Below, in pieces: positions 17,795-26,926 of a stretch of 64,000 bases of DNA (positions within the stretch are counted from its first letter, which is position 1; each line of letters starts with the position of its first letter). The notes beneath the pieces are model-generated. The model searched no databases, was not told where the DNA came from, and saw only the letters and a list, made by a program, of their open reading frames with translations. Source of the DNA: Arthrobacter sp. Y81 (GTDB lineage: Bacteria > Actinomycetota > Actinomycetes > Actinomycetales > Micrococcaceae); assembly GCF_002929335.1 (NCBI RefSeq), contig NZ_PJIL01000009.1:149086-213085 (forward strand), written 5' to 3'. Made by a program: the position numbers and the translations under genes.

Positions 17795-19168
17795 ATGGCC
17801 ACTCCATCAGTAATGGCCCCCGCTGACCCGAAACCCTTTGTAGGGCGCAAGGGCATGTACAAGGCATTCGCGGCCAGCCTGACCGGAACCGCGCTGGAGT
17901 TCTACGACTTCGCCGTCTACTCCGCCGCGGCTGCGATCGTTTTCCCGCTCATCTTCTTCCCGGCCTCGGACCCTGTCACGGGCACCCTGCTGGCCTTCTC
18001 CACCTACGCCGTGGGCTACATTTCCCGGCCCGTCGGCGGCATCATCTTCGGTCGGCTCGGGGACGAGATCGGCCGCAAGAAGATCCTGGTCATCACGCTC
18101 ATGCTGATCGGCGTCGCCACGTTCCTGATCGGCCTGCTGCCCACGTACGACAACATCGGCGTCATCGCCCCCGCCATCCTCGTTTTCCTCCGCTTCGCCC
18201 AGGGTGTTGGCGTCGGCGGCGAATGGGGCGGCGCGGTCCTGCTCTCCAGCGAATTCGGCGACCCGCGACGCCGCGGCTTCTGGGCATCAGCCGCGCAGAT
18301 CGGCCCGCCCGCCGGCAACCTGATGGCCAACGGTGCACTCGCCGTTCTCACCCTGACCCTGTCCGAAGAAGACTTCCTGAGCTTCGGCTGGCGCATCGCC
18401 TTCCTGATCTCCGCGCTGCTGGTGGCCTTCGGCCTCTGGATCCGGCTCAAGCTCGAAGACACCCCCATCTTCAAGGCCATGGAGGCCCGGGGCGACAAGC
18501 CCAAGGCCCCCATCCGCGAAGTGCTGGCCACCCAGCGCCGGCCCCTCATCGCCGCCATGCTCAGCCGCATTGGCCCGGACGTTCTCTACGCCATGTGCAC
18601 AGTCTTTACGCTCACCTACGGCATCCAGGAGCTCGGCTTCGACCGCGGCCAGGTTCTCGTCGCCGTCCTGATCGGGTCAGCCCTCCAGCTCTTCACCATG
18701 CCGCTCGCCGGCGCCATCTCCGACCGCATCAACCGCCGCCTGGTCTACGCAATCGCCGCAGTTGGCGCCGCCGTCTGGGCCTACCTGTTCTTCATCATCC
18801 TCGAAGGACGGTCCCCGGTCATGCTGATCGTGGGCATCGTGCTTGGCCTGCTCTGCCACTCGTTTATGTACGGACCTCAGGCAGCGTTCGTCGTCGAGCA
18901 GTTCTCGCCGCGGCTCCGCTCCACCGGCAGCTCACTGGCCTACACCTTCGCCGGAATCATTGGCGGCGCCATCGCTCCGTTCATGTTCACCCTCCTGCTG
19001 AGCACCTATGACAGCTGGGTCCCGGTGGCCATCTACCTCAGCGTCGCCTGCCTCCTGACCCTCGTGGGCCTGGCCCTGGGCCGCGACTCCAACGTTGCCG
19101 AGGACGAGGAGTACCTGCAGTCTTCAACCGAGCCGGCCACCGAAGTTGTTGAGAGCGGGACCCGATGA
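17795..19168 (+). CDS. MFS transporter, metabolite:H+ symporter (MHS/ShiA-like)
   Basis: 457-residue inner-membrane symporter for organic acids, about 12 helices. Family marks: LTGTALEFYDFAVYSAAAA in the first helix, GRLGDEIGRKK in loop 2-3, and FAQGVGVGGEWGGAVLL in helix 4-5, all typical of the MHS (citrate/shikimate/alpha-ketoglutarate) branch. The ATG at 17795 has GGAGGT five bases upstream (17785-17790); an upstream in-frame ATG at 17765 lacks a site. It overlaps the hydro-lyase gene by four bases (ATGA), so uptake and metabolism of the substrate are coupled. Confidence 0.92.
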   Translation: MATPSVMAPADPKPFVGRKGMYKAFAASLTGTALEFYDFAVYSAAAAIVFPLIFFPASDPVTGTLLAFSTYAVGYISRPVGGIIFGRLGDEIGRKKILVITLMLIGVATFLIGLLPTYDNIGVIAPAILVFLRFAQGVGVGGEWGGAVLLSSEFGDPRRRGFWASAAQIGPPAGNLMANGALAVLTLTLSEEDFLSFGWRIAFLISALLVAFGLWIRLKLEDTPIFKAMEARGDKPKAPIREVLATQRRPLIAAMLSRIGPDVLYAMCTVFTLTYGIQELGFDRGQVLVAVLIGSALQLFTMPLAGAISDRINRRLVYAIAAVGAAVWAYLFFIILEGRSPVMLIVGIVLGLLCHSFMYGPQAAFVVEQFSPRLRSTGSSLAYTFAGIIGGAIAPFMFTLLLSTYDSWVPVAIYLSVACLLTLVGLALGRDSNVAEDEEYLQSSTEPATEVVESGTR

Positions 19169-19968
19169 GCCAGGCCAACGCACTCCTGGCTCCCTCCGAT
19201 GCGCGCCTGAAGTTCCGCAACGGCCTGGTCACTCCCACCTCCGGATGGAGCGACGGCTACACCCAGGCGAACCTGATAGCGGTGACGGCCGACTACGCCG
19301 ACGAATTCATCGAATTCTGCCGGCTCAATCCCAAGGCATGCCCCGTCATCGACATCATCCCGGCGGGAAAGTACGGGAGCGTCCTCGCCGCAGGGTCCGA
19401 CATCCGCAGTGACATCCCCGCCTACCGCGTGTGGGTGGACGGCCAACTTGCCGACGAAGTCACGGACGTCTCATCGGTCTGGCGTGACGACATGGTGGGA
19501 GTCCTCATCGGCTGCAGCTTCACCTTCGAGGCCGCGCTTGCCAGTGCGGGCGTGCCGCTCCGGCATACCGAAACCGGCCGGAACGTCCCGATGTACCGCA
19601 CGAACGTCGAGTGCACCCCTGCCGGGCGGATCCACGGCCCGATGGTGGTTTCCATGCGGCCGATGCCGCCCGAACTGGTCGAAACGGCCATCAGGGTGAC
19701 ATCGGAAGTACCGAAGGTCCACGGCAGCCCGGTCCACGTCGGATCGCCCGAGGACCTCGGCATCGCCGACATCAACCGCCCTGATTTCGGCGATGCGGTG
19801 GAGATCCTTCCGGGGGAAGTGCCGGTTTTCTGGGCCTGCGGGGTGACACCGCAGAGCGCAGTGATGGCATCCAGGCCATCCTTTGCCATCAGCCACGCCC
19901 CCGGCTACATGTTCATCACTGATGTTCCCGAAAGCACGTACCGGGAACCGGCAGGAGCGTCATCGTGA
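19165..19968 (+). CDS. Putative hydro-lyase (DUF1445, D-glutamate cyclase-like)
   Basis: 267-residue member of the UPF0317/DUF1445 putative hydro-lyase family; some relatives are D-glutamate cyclases, but the activity of most is unproven. Signature stretches are GYTQANLIAVTADYADEF, the FLIGCSFTFE-type segment (here VGVLIGCSFTFE), NVPMYRTNVEC, and FWACGVTPQSA with HAPGYMFITD near the end, all intact. It overlaps the MHS transporter gene (ATGA) and the next small gene, forming a three-gene operon under the GntR boxes. The substrate is probably the imported acid. Confidence 0.88.
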   Translation: MSQANALLAPSDARLKFRNGLVTPTSGWSDGYTQANLIAVTADYADEFIEFCRLNPKACPVIDIIPAGKYGSVLAAGSDIRSDIPAYRVWVDGQLADEVTDVSSVWRDDMVGVLIGCSFTFEAALASAGVPLRHTETGRNVPMYRTNVECTPAGRIHGPMVVSMRPMPPELVETAIRVTSEVPKVHGSPVHVGSPEDLGIADINRPDFGDAVEILPGEVPVFWACGVTPQSAVMASRPSFAISHAPGYMFITDVPESTYREPAGASS

Positions 19969-20228
19969 AGAAGAGACTTCCCGTTGCCGAGAAACGGGCA
20001 CGCAGGATGATCAACCTCTCGGCGCCGCGGCGGGAGGCCACCGGCACCCACTGCGAACTGACCGGGGTCTGGCAGAGCTCTGCGGGAACGAGCATCTCGC
20101 TGTACGAGGGCCAGCTCTTCCCGAGCGATGCCGGCCGGCCATGCATCTGGACGTACGCAGGCCAACCGGCAGGCAAGGCCGGTTCCGGAGACGCCCGGTG
20201 GGCAACTCCGGAGCGTCACAGGCTGTAA
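19965..20228 (+). CDS. Small hypothetical protein downstream of hydro-lyase
   Basis: 87 residues from a GTG that overlaps the hydro-lyase stop. Not recognised. Basic N-terminus (MKKRLPVAEKRARRM), then a Cys/Trp-containing core (THCELTGVWQ, LFPSDAGRPCIWTYAG) with two cysteines, and a disordered C-terminus. Overlap and spacing argue for a real third operon member; composition is otherwise unremarkable. It could be a partner or modulator of the enzyme. Confidence 0.55.
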   Translation: MKKRLPVAEKRARRMINLSAPRREATGTHCELTGVWQSSAGTSISLYEGQLFPSDAGRPCIWTYAGQPAGKAGSGDARWATPERHRL

Positions 20229-20244
20229 GGGCAACAAACGGCGA

Positions 20245-20278
20245 GCGGACGACGGCGGGACTTCCCGCCGTCGCCCGC
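20245..20278. repeat. Intergenic palindrome 9
   Basis: GCGGACGACGGCGGGA, CT, TCCCGCCGTCGCCCGC (one T to C in the right arm). Between convergent genes, 16 bases after a stop. Confidence 0.9.
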
Positions 20279-20302
20279 TTCCGTTAATGCGCTTGGGAAC
20301 TG

Positions 20303-20875
20303 TCAGGGCAGCCGCGACGGGCGCAGCAGGCTGGGTGTGCCCGCACTTTCGGGGTCGAGGGGCACCGGGCTGATCAGCACGGCGGGCCCGCGGTGCAGGA
20401 TGCCGTCCGAGAGCGGCTGGCAGCGCATACCGCCGCGCCCGCGCATCGCTTTGTGGGCCCCCGGGGCGAGCATCTGGTCCATCCAGGCGCAGGGGTGGGC
20501 AGGCCTGCCGGCCCGGAGCCGCACGAGGTTCCCGCGCGATTCCAGTGCGAACTCCTCACCAAGCAGCGGGGCGAGGTGGGCGCCCCGGAGGACGACGTTG
20601 CGCCGCGTCAGCAGCGGGTCAAACGGCGCGGTCCCGAGCTCTGCGGCCATGGCTTCGAGGGCCTCCACCGCAATCAGCGTGACGGCTGCATCCATGTGCG
20701 CGGCCTTGCCGAAGAACCGGTCGCCCACAATGCCCTTGTCGGCCACCAATTCGACGTGGTCGGTGTCTGTCCTGGGGACGTCGGCCGCGCCCTCGCGGGC
20801 GCGGCCAAAGTAAGCGTGCGCCGGAGACACGAGCAGATGAAGGACCTCAACGTCGTACCGGTAGCTTGCCGTCAT
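20303..20875 (-). CDS. MOSC domain protein
   Basis: 190-residue MOSC-domain protein (molybdenum cofactor sulfurase C-terminal-like), a fold that carries or transfers sulfur or binds Moco. Typical segments: VELVADKGIVGDRFFGK, DPLLTRRNVVLRGAHLAPLLG and PAHPCAWMD with the conserved cysteine. TAGTTT lies six bases before the ATG, with AAGG close by. Convergent with the hydro-lyase operon; no Moco genes nearby. Confidence 0.87.
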   Translation of the reverse strand: MTASYRYDVEVLHLLVSPAHAYFGRAREGAADVPRTDTDHVELVADKGIVGDRFFGKAAHMDAAVTLIAVEALEAMAAELGTAPFDPLLTRRNVVLRGAHLAPLLGEEFALESRGNLVRLRAGRPAHPCAWMDQMLAPGAHKAMRGRGGMRCQPLSDGILHRGPAVLISPVPLDPESAGTPSLLRPSRLP

Positions 20876-20978
20876 GCCTTAAAACTATCCTTCTTGGCTG
20901 GGGCGGCCCACCGTTCACCTGCTGGCACGCACTGGCAGGGCCTCCCACGATGCGATCCGGGCCAATAGCGTCGATGGC

Positions 20979-21356
20979 ATGAATGCAGACGAACAGAACC
21001 GGGCGGAAATCCTTGAGAACTACCGAGCCCACTTGAGCGCCATGGTGGGCGGCAACACGGAGATCCTGGCCGAGCTGCTGACCGAGGACTTCTCGCTGAC
21101 GCACATGACGGGCTATTTCCAGCCCAAGCAGGAATGGCTGGCCCAGATGCGGGGCGGGCAGTTCGTCTACCACGACGTCCAGGAGCGGACCGTGTCACTC
21201 GACGTCAACGGCGGCACTGCCAGGCTGGTGGGCAGGTTCATGACTGATGCCACCGTCTATGGCTCACGGGCCACGTGGCCTTTGCAGCTCACCATGGACT
21301 ACGTCCTAACGGACGGCCGGTGGCTCGCCTCGCGCTCGATAGCGACCACCTGGTAG
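20979..21356 (+). CDS. Nuclear transport factor 2 (NTF2/SnoaL-like) family protein
   Basis: 125-residue alpha+beta cone-fold protein of the DUF4440/SnoaL-like type; members are small hydrolases, isomerases or binding proteins. Seen: ILENYRAHLSAMVGGNTEILAELLTEDFSLTHMTG at the start, then WPLQLTMDYVLTDGRWLASRS at the end. TAGCGT stands seven bases before the ATG. No neighbour indicates a substrate. Confidence 0.82.
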   Translation: MNADEQNRAEILENYRAHLSAMVGGNTEILAELLTEDFSLTHMTGYFQPKQEWLAQMRGGQFVYHDVQERTVSLDVNGGTARLVGRFMTDATVYGSRATWPLQLTMDYVLTDGRWLASRSIATTW

Positions 21357-21375
21357 CACCGGGTGGCCCCGGAAC

Positions 21376-21420
21376 AGCAAGCGGACGATGGCGGGAACTT
21401 CCCGCCATCGTCCGCTTGCT
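21376..21420. repeat. Intergenic palindrome 10 (perfect, covarying)
   Basis: A 45-base perfect inverted repeat: 22-base arms with a single central C. Compared with the consensus, the left arm has GATGGC for GACGGC and the right arm has the matching GCCATC for GCCGTC, so both arms changed together. The outer AGCAA/TTGCT extension is also paired. Between convergent genes. Confidence 0.93.
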
Positions 21421-21440
21421 TCTGAACTTCGCCTGTTGAA

Positions 21441-22822
21441 TTAGGCCTGATTCGTTGGCGCTGAAGGCGTCAGATCCTGCGACTTCGCGGGAGGAGCGAG
21501 CCGTGCCGGCCGTGTCTTGGGGCCGAAAAGCGCGAGGACGACGGCGCCGAAAAGCCAGGTGCCGGCGATGAAGAAGAACACGCTCTGGTATCCGCTGCCG
21601 GTGTACAGGCCCGCAATGATCAACGGCCCGGCGGCGTTGGAGAGCCGGCCCAGCCCATAAGAGATGCCCGTGCCCAGGGATCGTCCGGCGGTGTCGAACA
21701 CTTCAGGGGAGTAGGCGTAGGCGAGGGCTGTGTAGCCTCGCTCGAAGAGGTTCACGAGGAACCCGAAGACGACGATCAAGATGGGGTTGAACGTGAGCCC
21801 GTAGAAAAGCCCGCAGATAGCGATGGTGGTGCCGAAAACGACCAGGCACCACTTGCGTTCGAATCGGTCTGTCACCAGGGAGGCCAGGTAGGATCCCAAC
21901 GGTGCTCCCACGGTGGTGAGCGCCACAAAGAAGATCGAATCTTTCACGCTGAAGCCTTCTTGTGCCAGCAGCGTCGGTGCCCAGCTGGAGTACCCAAAGA
22001 AGCCGATGGTCTGGGTGACCCACAGGACCGTGAGGAGTAGCGTGGGTCCGAGGTATTTCTTCTGGAGCAGAAGCCTGAACGGGGTCTTGGTCTTGACCGT
22101 CTGTACGGCGGCGATCGGTGCTGCGGGCAGCGGCAGCGGTCCCTTCTCCGCAGCGACCCGTGCCTCGATCTCGGTAAGGGCGGCGTCGGCTTTGTCGTAC
22201 TGGCCCTTGCTCTCGTACCAGCGGGGGATTCTTTCAGGTGCCTGCTGAAGAGGATGAAGAGAATGCCGAGCGCTCCCCACAGGTAAACGAGCCGCCACGA
22301 CCAGTCGCTGAGTGGGACCACCACACTGGCGATGAGGTTGGTGGCAGGGGTTCCGCAGATGCCGATGACGATGGCGTACGCCTGGTACTTGCCGCGGACG
22401 GCGGCCGGAAAGACCTCGTTGACGTAAATGACCGCCACGACGGTCATAGCCGCGAGTCCGGCCGAGGTCAGGACGCGGAAGGCGCCGAGGGAAACGATGT
22501 CCCAGGAGAACACGGCGGCGAACGAAAAGACCGAGTACCACACGGTGGTGATGGTCAGTGCATTCTTGCGTCCCCACCGGTCTGCCAGCCAGCTGGCGAT
22601 CAGTGAGCCGAAGAACATGCCGACGAACGACAGGGATGTGACGTACGCGATCTGGTTGATCGTCACGCCCCACAGCGTCACGAGCTTGGGGACGGTGGTG
22701 GCGAAGCTGTTGATGTCCGCGAATTCGAAGAAATAGGCGAATGAGACAGCGACCAGGGTGATCTTGTGGAACTTGGATATGGGAAGCCGGTCGAGCCGGT
22801 TTGCCGCATTGGAGTGCATCAT
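21441..22822 (-). pseudogene. MFS transporter of the lig cluster, frameshifted
   Basis: Major-facilitator permease of the aromatic-acid/organic-acid class, read in two frames. The N-terminal part (from MMHSNAANRLDRLP) is in one frame to about HLKESP; the rest (ERIPRWYESKGQ onward, six more helices) continues in another. The shift lies close to 22230-22246 and fits a one-base change. Without it the product would be a normal transporter of about 460 residues. It is the last gene of the lig operon and probably imported the pathway substrate. A sequencing error is possible, and re-reading would settle it. Confidence 0.8.
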
Positions 22823-22856
22823 TGGAGTCCTCTGGGGAAAGATGGGGTGGATGGGG

Positions 22857-23777
22857 CTAGGCGTCTTCGCCTGGCCAGTAGAGCCGCATCGGGTTGGCGA
22901 CGAGGAGCTTGTGCTGCTGTTGGGTGGTGACGGCCACCTGCGGTATGTAGTCGACAAGGAGCCCGTCATCGGGCATGTGGTCCGTGAGATTGGGGTGCGG
23001 CCAGTCGGTGCCCCAGAGCACCCTGTCCGGGAACTCCTCGATGACGCGGCGTCCGAAGGGCACTGCGTCGGTGTAGGCCTTTTGCTCGCCGTCGAGCGCG
23101 GAGGGACCGGTGATGCTGAGTCGCTCCGGGCAGCTGACCTTGACCCACACGTCGTTGTTTCCGACGAACCGCAGGAAGCGGCTGAAGTCCGGGCCGGCGG
23201 CGGGTTTGCTGACGTCCGGCCGTCCCATATGGTCAATCACCAGGGGCGTGGGAAGGGAACCGAAGAACCCTTCAAGGTCCTCCAGGTCGTCGCCTTCGAA
23301 ATAGATGACGACGTGCCAGCCCAGGGGAGCGATCCTCTTCGCAATGGCAGCCAGGTCGTCCTGCGGGGCGGCACTGACCAGGCGCTTGAGGAAGTTGAAC
23401 CGCACTCCCCGCACACCGGCCGCATCCAGCCGGCGAAGCTCGGCGTCTGTCACGTCGGGACGGACCGTGGCGACGCCTCGGGCACGGCCGCCGGAAGCCT
23501 GGACCGCGTCGACCATCGCGCTGTTGTCGGCGCCGTGGCATGTCGCCTGCACAATGACGTTGCGGCTGACCCCAAGGTGGTCCCGGAGCGCGAAGAGCTC
23601 TTCCTTGCCTGCGTCCCCGGGGGTGTACCTGCGTTCCGGGGCGAAGGGGAACTCGGCGCCGGGGCCAAAGACGTGGCAGTGTGCGTCCACTGTCCCGGCC
23701 GGCAGGGCGAAGCGGGGTGTGGAGGGACTGCGGTACCAGTCCAACCAGCCCGGTGATTTAGTAAACAGGGCGCTCAT
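22857..23777 (-). CDS. ligI: 2-pyrone-4,6-dicarboxylate hydrolase-like amidohydrolase
   Basis: Metal-dependent TIM-barrel hydrolase resembling LigI, which opens 2-pyrone-4,6-dicarboxylate (PDC) to 4-oxalomesaconate. 306 residues from the ATG at 23777, chosen for its AGGAGAT ribosome site. DAHCHVFGPG (31-40) holds the first metal/substrate histidines; VIDHMGRPD in the middle and LWGTDWPHPN near the C-terminus supply the catalytic His/Asp, as in LigI and its 4-sulfomuconolactone hydrolase relatives. The neighbouring aldolase, hydratase and tautomerase genes support the PDC assignment. Confidence 0.85.
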   Translation of the reverse strand: MSALFTKSPGWLDWYRSPSTPRFALPAGTVDAHCHVFGPGAEFPFAPERRYTPGDAGKEELFALRDHLGVSRNVIVQATCHGADNSAMVDAVQASGGRARGVATVRPDVTDAELRRLDAAGVRGVRFNFLKRLVSAAPQDDLAAIAKRIAPLGWHVVIYFEGDDLEDLEGFFGSLPTPLVIDHMGRPDVSKPAAGPDFSRFLRFVGNNDVWVKVSCPERLSITGPSALDGEQKAYTDAVPFGRRVIEEFPDRVLWGTDWPHPNLTDHMPDDGLLVDYIPQVAVTTQQQHKLLVANPMRLYWPGEDA

Positions 23778-23803
23778 GGGATCTCCTTTGACCAGACTAT
23801 TCA

Positions 23804-24487
23804 TCAGTCGACGTACCGCAAGCCTGCGGCCTCGAGCGGCTGCCGCATGGAGTAGACGTCGAGGCCGAGCTCGCCGGCGGCGAACCGCTGACGCTTGCCT
23901 TCCTCGTTGGCTTCGCGCTGCCGGGCAGCCTCCGCCACGTCCCCGGCGCGGCTGGCGGGAACCACAACGACGCCGTCGATATCAGCTATCACGACGTCGC
24001 CGGGGTTGACCAGGGCGTTGGCGCAGACCACCGGGACGTTGACCGAGCCAAGCGTCGCCTTGATGGTGCCCTTGGAGTTGATGGCCCTGCTGAAGACGGG
24101 AAAGTCCATCTCCTGCAAGGCGTCAACATCGCGGCAGCCGCCGTCGATGACCAGTCCCACTCCGCCCTGGGCGCGGACGGACGTTGCGAGCAGGTCGCCG
24201 AAGAACCCGTCCTCGCACTCCGTGGTGCAGGCAGCGACGAGGACGTCGCCGGGCTGCACCTGTTCGGCCGCCACGTGCAGCATCCAGTTGTCGCCGGGCT
24301 GAAGCAGCACGGTGACTGCGGTGCCGCAGAGTTTGGCGGTGGGGTAGGCCGGGCGGATATAGGGCCGCATGAGGCCAAGGCGGCCCATGGCCTCATGGAT
24401 GGTGCTGACGGCGAATGTGGACAACGCTTCGACGTCCGCGCGGGCGGCACGGCTGATGGTGCGGTGTACGACTCCGAGTTCATGCAT
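23804..24487 (-). CDS. ligK: 4-carboxy-4-hydroxy-2-oxoadipate aldolase (RraA fold)
   Basis: LigK/GalC-type class II aldolase that splits 4-carboxy-4-hydroxy-2-oxoadipate into pyruvate and oxaloacetate. 227 residues. The RraA-like core has GDVLVAACTT, FGDLLATSVRAQG and VIDGGCRDVDAL, the last supplying the Arg and Asp of the active site. AGGAG lies nine bases before the ATG. It sits between ligJ and ligI, 20 and 26 bases from them. RraA (RNase E inhibitor) proteins share the fold, but the operon makes the aldolase reading much more likely. Confidence 0.88.
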   Translation of the reverse strand: MHELGVVHRTISRAARADVEALSTFAVSTIHEAMGRLGLMRPYIRPAYPTAKLCGTAVTVLLQPGDNWMLHVAAEQVQPGDVLVAACTTECEDGFFGDLLATSVRAQGGVGLVIDGGCRDVDALQEMDFPVFSRAINSKGTIKATLGSVNVPVVCANALVNPGDVVIADIDGVVVVPASRAGDVAEAARQREANEEGKRQRFAAGELGLDVYSMRQPLEAAGLRYVD

Positions 24488-24507
24488 GGATCTGTGCTCC
24501 TAGTGGG

Positions 24508-25533
24508 TTAGCGGCCCTGCTGCTTGAGCAGGGCATTGAGCCGGGGGTAGACGGAGCGCGCGTTGTGCTCCTGGACGGCGGCCAGGTCAGCCTCAGAGAG
24601 CCCGGACTGCTCGATGTAGCGGACGGTGTCGTCGAAGTGGTGGCCGCTGCAGGGGTCAATGTCGCGGACGGCGCCGATCATCTCGGAGGCGAAGAGGATG
24701 TTGCGGGTTGGAACGACGTCCAGCAGCAGGTCAATGCCGGGCTGGTGGTAGACGCAGGTGTCGAAGAAGACATTCCGCATCACGTGCTCTTCCAGCGGGG
24801 GCTTCTTCAGTGCCATGGCCAGGCCCCGGAAACGTCCCCAGTGGTACGGCACGGCGCCTCCCCCGTGGGGAATGACCAGCTTGAGCGTCGGGAAGTCGGC
24901 GAACAGGTCACCTTGGACCAGCTGCATGAAGGCGGTGGTGTCGGCGTTCAGGTAGTGCGCGCCGGTGGTGTGGAAGGCCGGGTTGATGCTGGTGCTGACG
25001 TGGACCATGGCCGGAATGTCGTATTCGACCATCTTCTCGTAGATGGGGTACCAGGACCGGTCGGTGAGCGGCGGGGCCGTCCAGTGGCCGCCGGACGGGT
25101 CGGGGTTCAGGTTCAGCGCCACGGCCCCGTATTCCTCCACGCACCGTGTGAGTTCGGGGATGCAGGTGGCCGGATCGACGCCGGGGGACTGGGGGAGCAT
25201 TGCGGCCGGTACAAAGCGCTCGGGGTAGAGCTCGCTGACCCGGAAGCAGAGTTCGTTGCAGATAGCAGCCCACTCCGCGGAAGCCTCGAAGCCACCGACG
25301 TGGTGCGCCATGAAAGAGGCACGCGGGGAAAAGATCGTCAGGTCGATGCCGCGTTCGTCCATGAGGCGCAGCTGGTTACCCTCGATGCTTTCCCGCAGCT
25401 GGGTGTCGGTAATGCGAAGGTCCGCGGCGGCGGGGGCCGCGGCCGGTTTTTCGAGGCCGGCGATCTGTTGGTTCCGCCATCCCTCCAGTTCTGCGGGGGC
25501 CGTGGTGAAGTGGCCATGGCAGTCGATGATCAT
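24508..25533 (-). CDS. ligJ: 4-oxalomesaconate hydratase (amidohydrolase family)
   Basis: LigJ-type zinc amidohydrolase adding water to 4-oxalomesaconate to give 4-carboxy-4-hydroxy-2-oxoadipate. 341 residues, the normal length. DCHGHF (4-9) carries the N-terminal metal histidines; IPHGGGAVPYHWGRF in the middle and FASEMIGAVRDIDP toward the end match the family. Its ATG overlaps the tautomerase stop (ATGA), giving translational coupling. Confidence 0.88.
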   Translation of the reverse strand: MIIDCHGHFTTAPAELEGWRNQQIAGLEKPAAAPAAADLRITDTQLRESIEGNQLRLMDERGIDLTIFSPRASFMAHHVGGFEASAEWAAICNELCFRVSELYPERFVPAAMLPQSPGVDPATCIPELTRCVEEYGAVALNLNPDPSGGHWTAPPLTDRSWYPIYEKMVEYDIPAMVHVSTSINPAFHTTGAHYLNADTTAFMQLVQGDLFADFPTLKLVIPHGGGAVPYHWGRFRGLAMALKKPPLEEHVMRNVFFDTCVYHQPGIDLLLDVVPTRNILFASEMIGAVRDIDPCSGHHFDDTVRYIEQSGLSEADLAAVQEHNARSVYPRLNALLKQQGR

Positions 25534-26735
25534 TGTTGCTTCTCCTCAGGTGAATCCGCGGCTGCTAATGCACTCGAGTGCAAAGTGCGGCGGGGGACAA
25601 AGACGTCGCCGGCCATGATGAGACGGGCAGTGCGCAGCAGGGCGGACTTGATGACGCGCTGGGCGTTGCCGGGGTCAAGGCCCAGCTCGACGCTGAATTC
25701 CCCGGCCGGATGCTCGACGGACACCCGGATTTCGGTTCCGGGGTCAACCTTCGCGATGTCGTGGGCGACAGATCCCTCCAGCACGCACGCAGTTGCCGCC
25801 GTGACCGCAGCCAGGACGCCGATGGACTCGTGGCAGGTGTGCGGAATAAAGCTGCGGGTGGTGATCGCACCCCCTTGGGCCGGCGGCGAAACGAGCGTCA
25901 TTTTGGGATAGTTCCTGCCGGTCACATCCCCAAGGCCCATCAGTTCGCCGCAGGCCAGGCGCAGGACCTCCAGCCGGGACTTGAGCTCGTGGTCCTCGTT
26001 CAGTGCTTCCGTCGACTCGTATCCGGTACGGCCGAGGGCGGTGGCGGCGACGATGACCAGCGGCTGGCCGTTGTCGATGCACGTCACGTCGACACGTCCT
26101 ACGCCGGCGATATCGACTTGGTCACGGACGTTGCCCGTGGGCAGGAGCGAAGAGCAGACGGATCCTGCGGTGTCGAGGAAGTTGATGGAGATGGGCGCCG
26201 CGGATCCGGGTACCCCGTCAATGCGGGCGTCCCCGGAGTACTCCACGTACCGGCCGGACCCGCCGTCGGGTGTGGGGACAGTGATCTCGGCAACCAGGCC
26301 CGTGTTGAGTGTGCGGACCCGGGCTGCTGTGCTGTCGCCCTGGTGGATGATCAGGCCTGATTCCAGCGCAAAGGGCACCACCGCCGCGAGCATGTTCCCG
26401 CAGTTGGCAGTCAGGTCAACGACGTCGCTGTCCGGCTGCAGCTGGGCAAACCGGAATTCAAGGTCGGCGTCGTCGCCGGCGCTCAGGCCGACGATGCCGA
26501 CCTTGCTGGTCAGGGGATGAGCGCCTCCCAGACCGTCGATCTGACGGGGGTCCGGGGATCCCATCACTGCCAGCAGTATGGCGTCCCGGGAAGCCTGATC
26601 CGCCGGAAGGTCTTCGGCCCGGAAGAACGGTCCTCGCGACGTACCTCCACGCATGAACCAGCACGGAATAGCGGTCTGGCTGCCTTGGACATGCGGGCGG
26701 GCCTTTTCCGTTCCCTGGATGGTCGCTTGAACCAC
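25530..26735 (-). CDS. galD: 4-oxalomesaconate tautomerase (PrpF family)
   Basis: PrpF-family isomerase (GalD/LigU type) that converts 4-oxalomesaconate keto/enol or double-bond isomers ahead of the hydratase. 401 residues from a GTG at 26735, chosen because GAGGGAG precedes it; frames further upstream cross the promoter. The diaminopimelate-epimerase-like fold is seen in CWFMRGGTSRGPFF at the start, the DLTANCGNMLAAV cysteine motif and HTCHESIGVLAAVTAATACV. First gene of the operon, divergent from GntR. Confidence 0.87.
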   Translation of the reverse strand: MVQATIQGTEKARPHVQGSQTAIPCWFMRGGTSRGPFFRAEDLPADQASRDAILLAVMGSPDPRQIDGLGGAHPLTSKVGIVGLSAGDDADLEFRFAQLQPDSDVVDLTANCGNMLAAVVPFALESGLIIHQGDSTAARVRTLNTGLVAEITVPTPDGGSGRYVEYSGDARIDGVPGSAAPISINFLDTAGSVCSSLLPTGNVRDQVDIAGVGRVDVTCIDNGQPLVIVAATALGRTGYESTEALNEDHELKSRLEVLRLACGELMGLGDVTGRNYPKMTLVSPPAQGGAITTRSFIPHTCHESIGVLAAVTAATACVLEGSVAHDIAKVDPGTEIRVSVEHPAGEFSVELGLDPGNAQRVIKSALLRTARLIMAGDVFVPRRTLHSSALAAADSPEEKQQ

Positions 26736-26789
26736 GGTGTTCGCTCCCTCGATAGTGATGCAATACACACCACGATAACCGTTGACGAA

Positions 26790-26801
26790 ATTGTTAGCAA
26801 T
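26790..26801. promoter_or_regulatory. Candidate GntR operator, lig operon side
   Basis: ATTG, TTAG, CAAT inverted repeat in the lig/gntR intergenic region. It overlaps a possible lig promoter on the minus strand (TTGCTA, 17 bases, TATCGT). Confidence 0.5.
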
Positions 26802-26871
26802 ATCGTCAGCAAACTTTTTGAGGAACGTAGGTTGGCACCGCCCGGCCGGGCTCCGGGGACGCTCTGACAAA

Positions 26872-26883
26872 ATTGTTTACAAT
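26872..26883. promoter_or_regulatory. Candidate GntR operator, regulator side
   Basis: ATTGT, TT, ACAAT inverted repeat 43 bases before the GntR ATG. It resembles the ATTGTTAGCAAT site on the lig side, supporting one repressor for both promoters. Confidence 0.55.
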
Positions 26884-26926
26884 ACAAAGGGAAAGTTTCA
26901 GCGAAATTGGTTCCGGAGGGGGCAGC

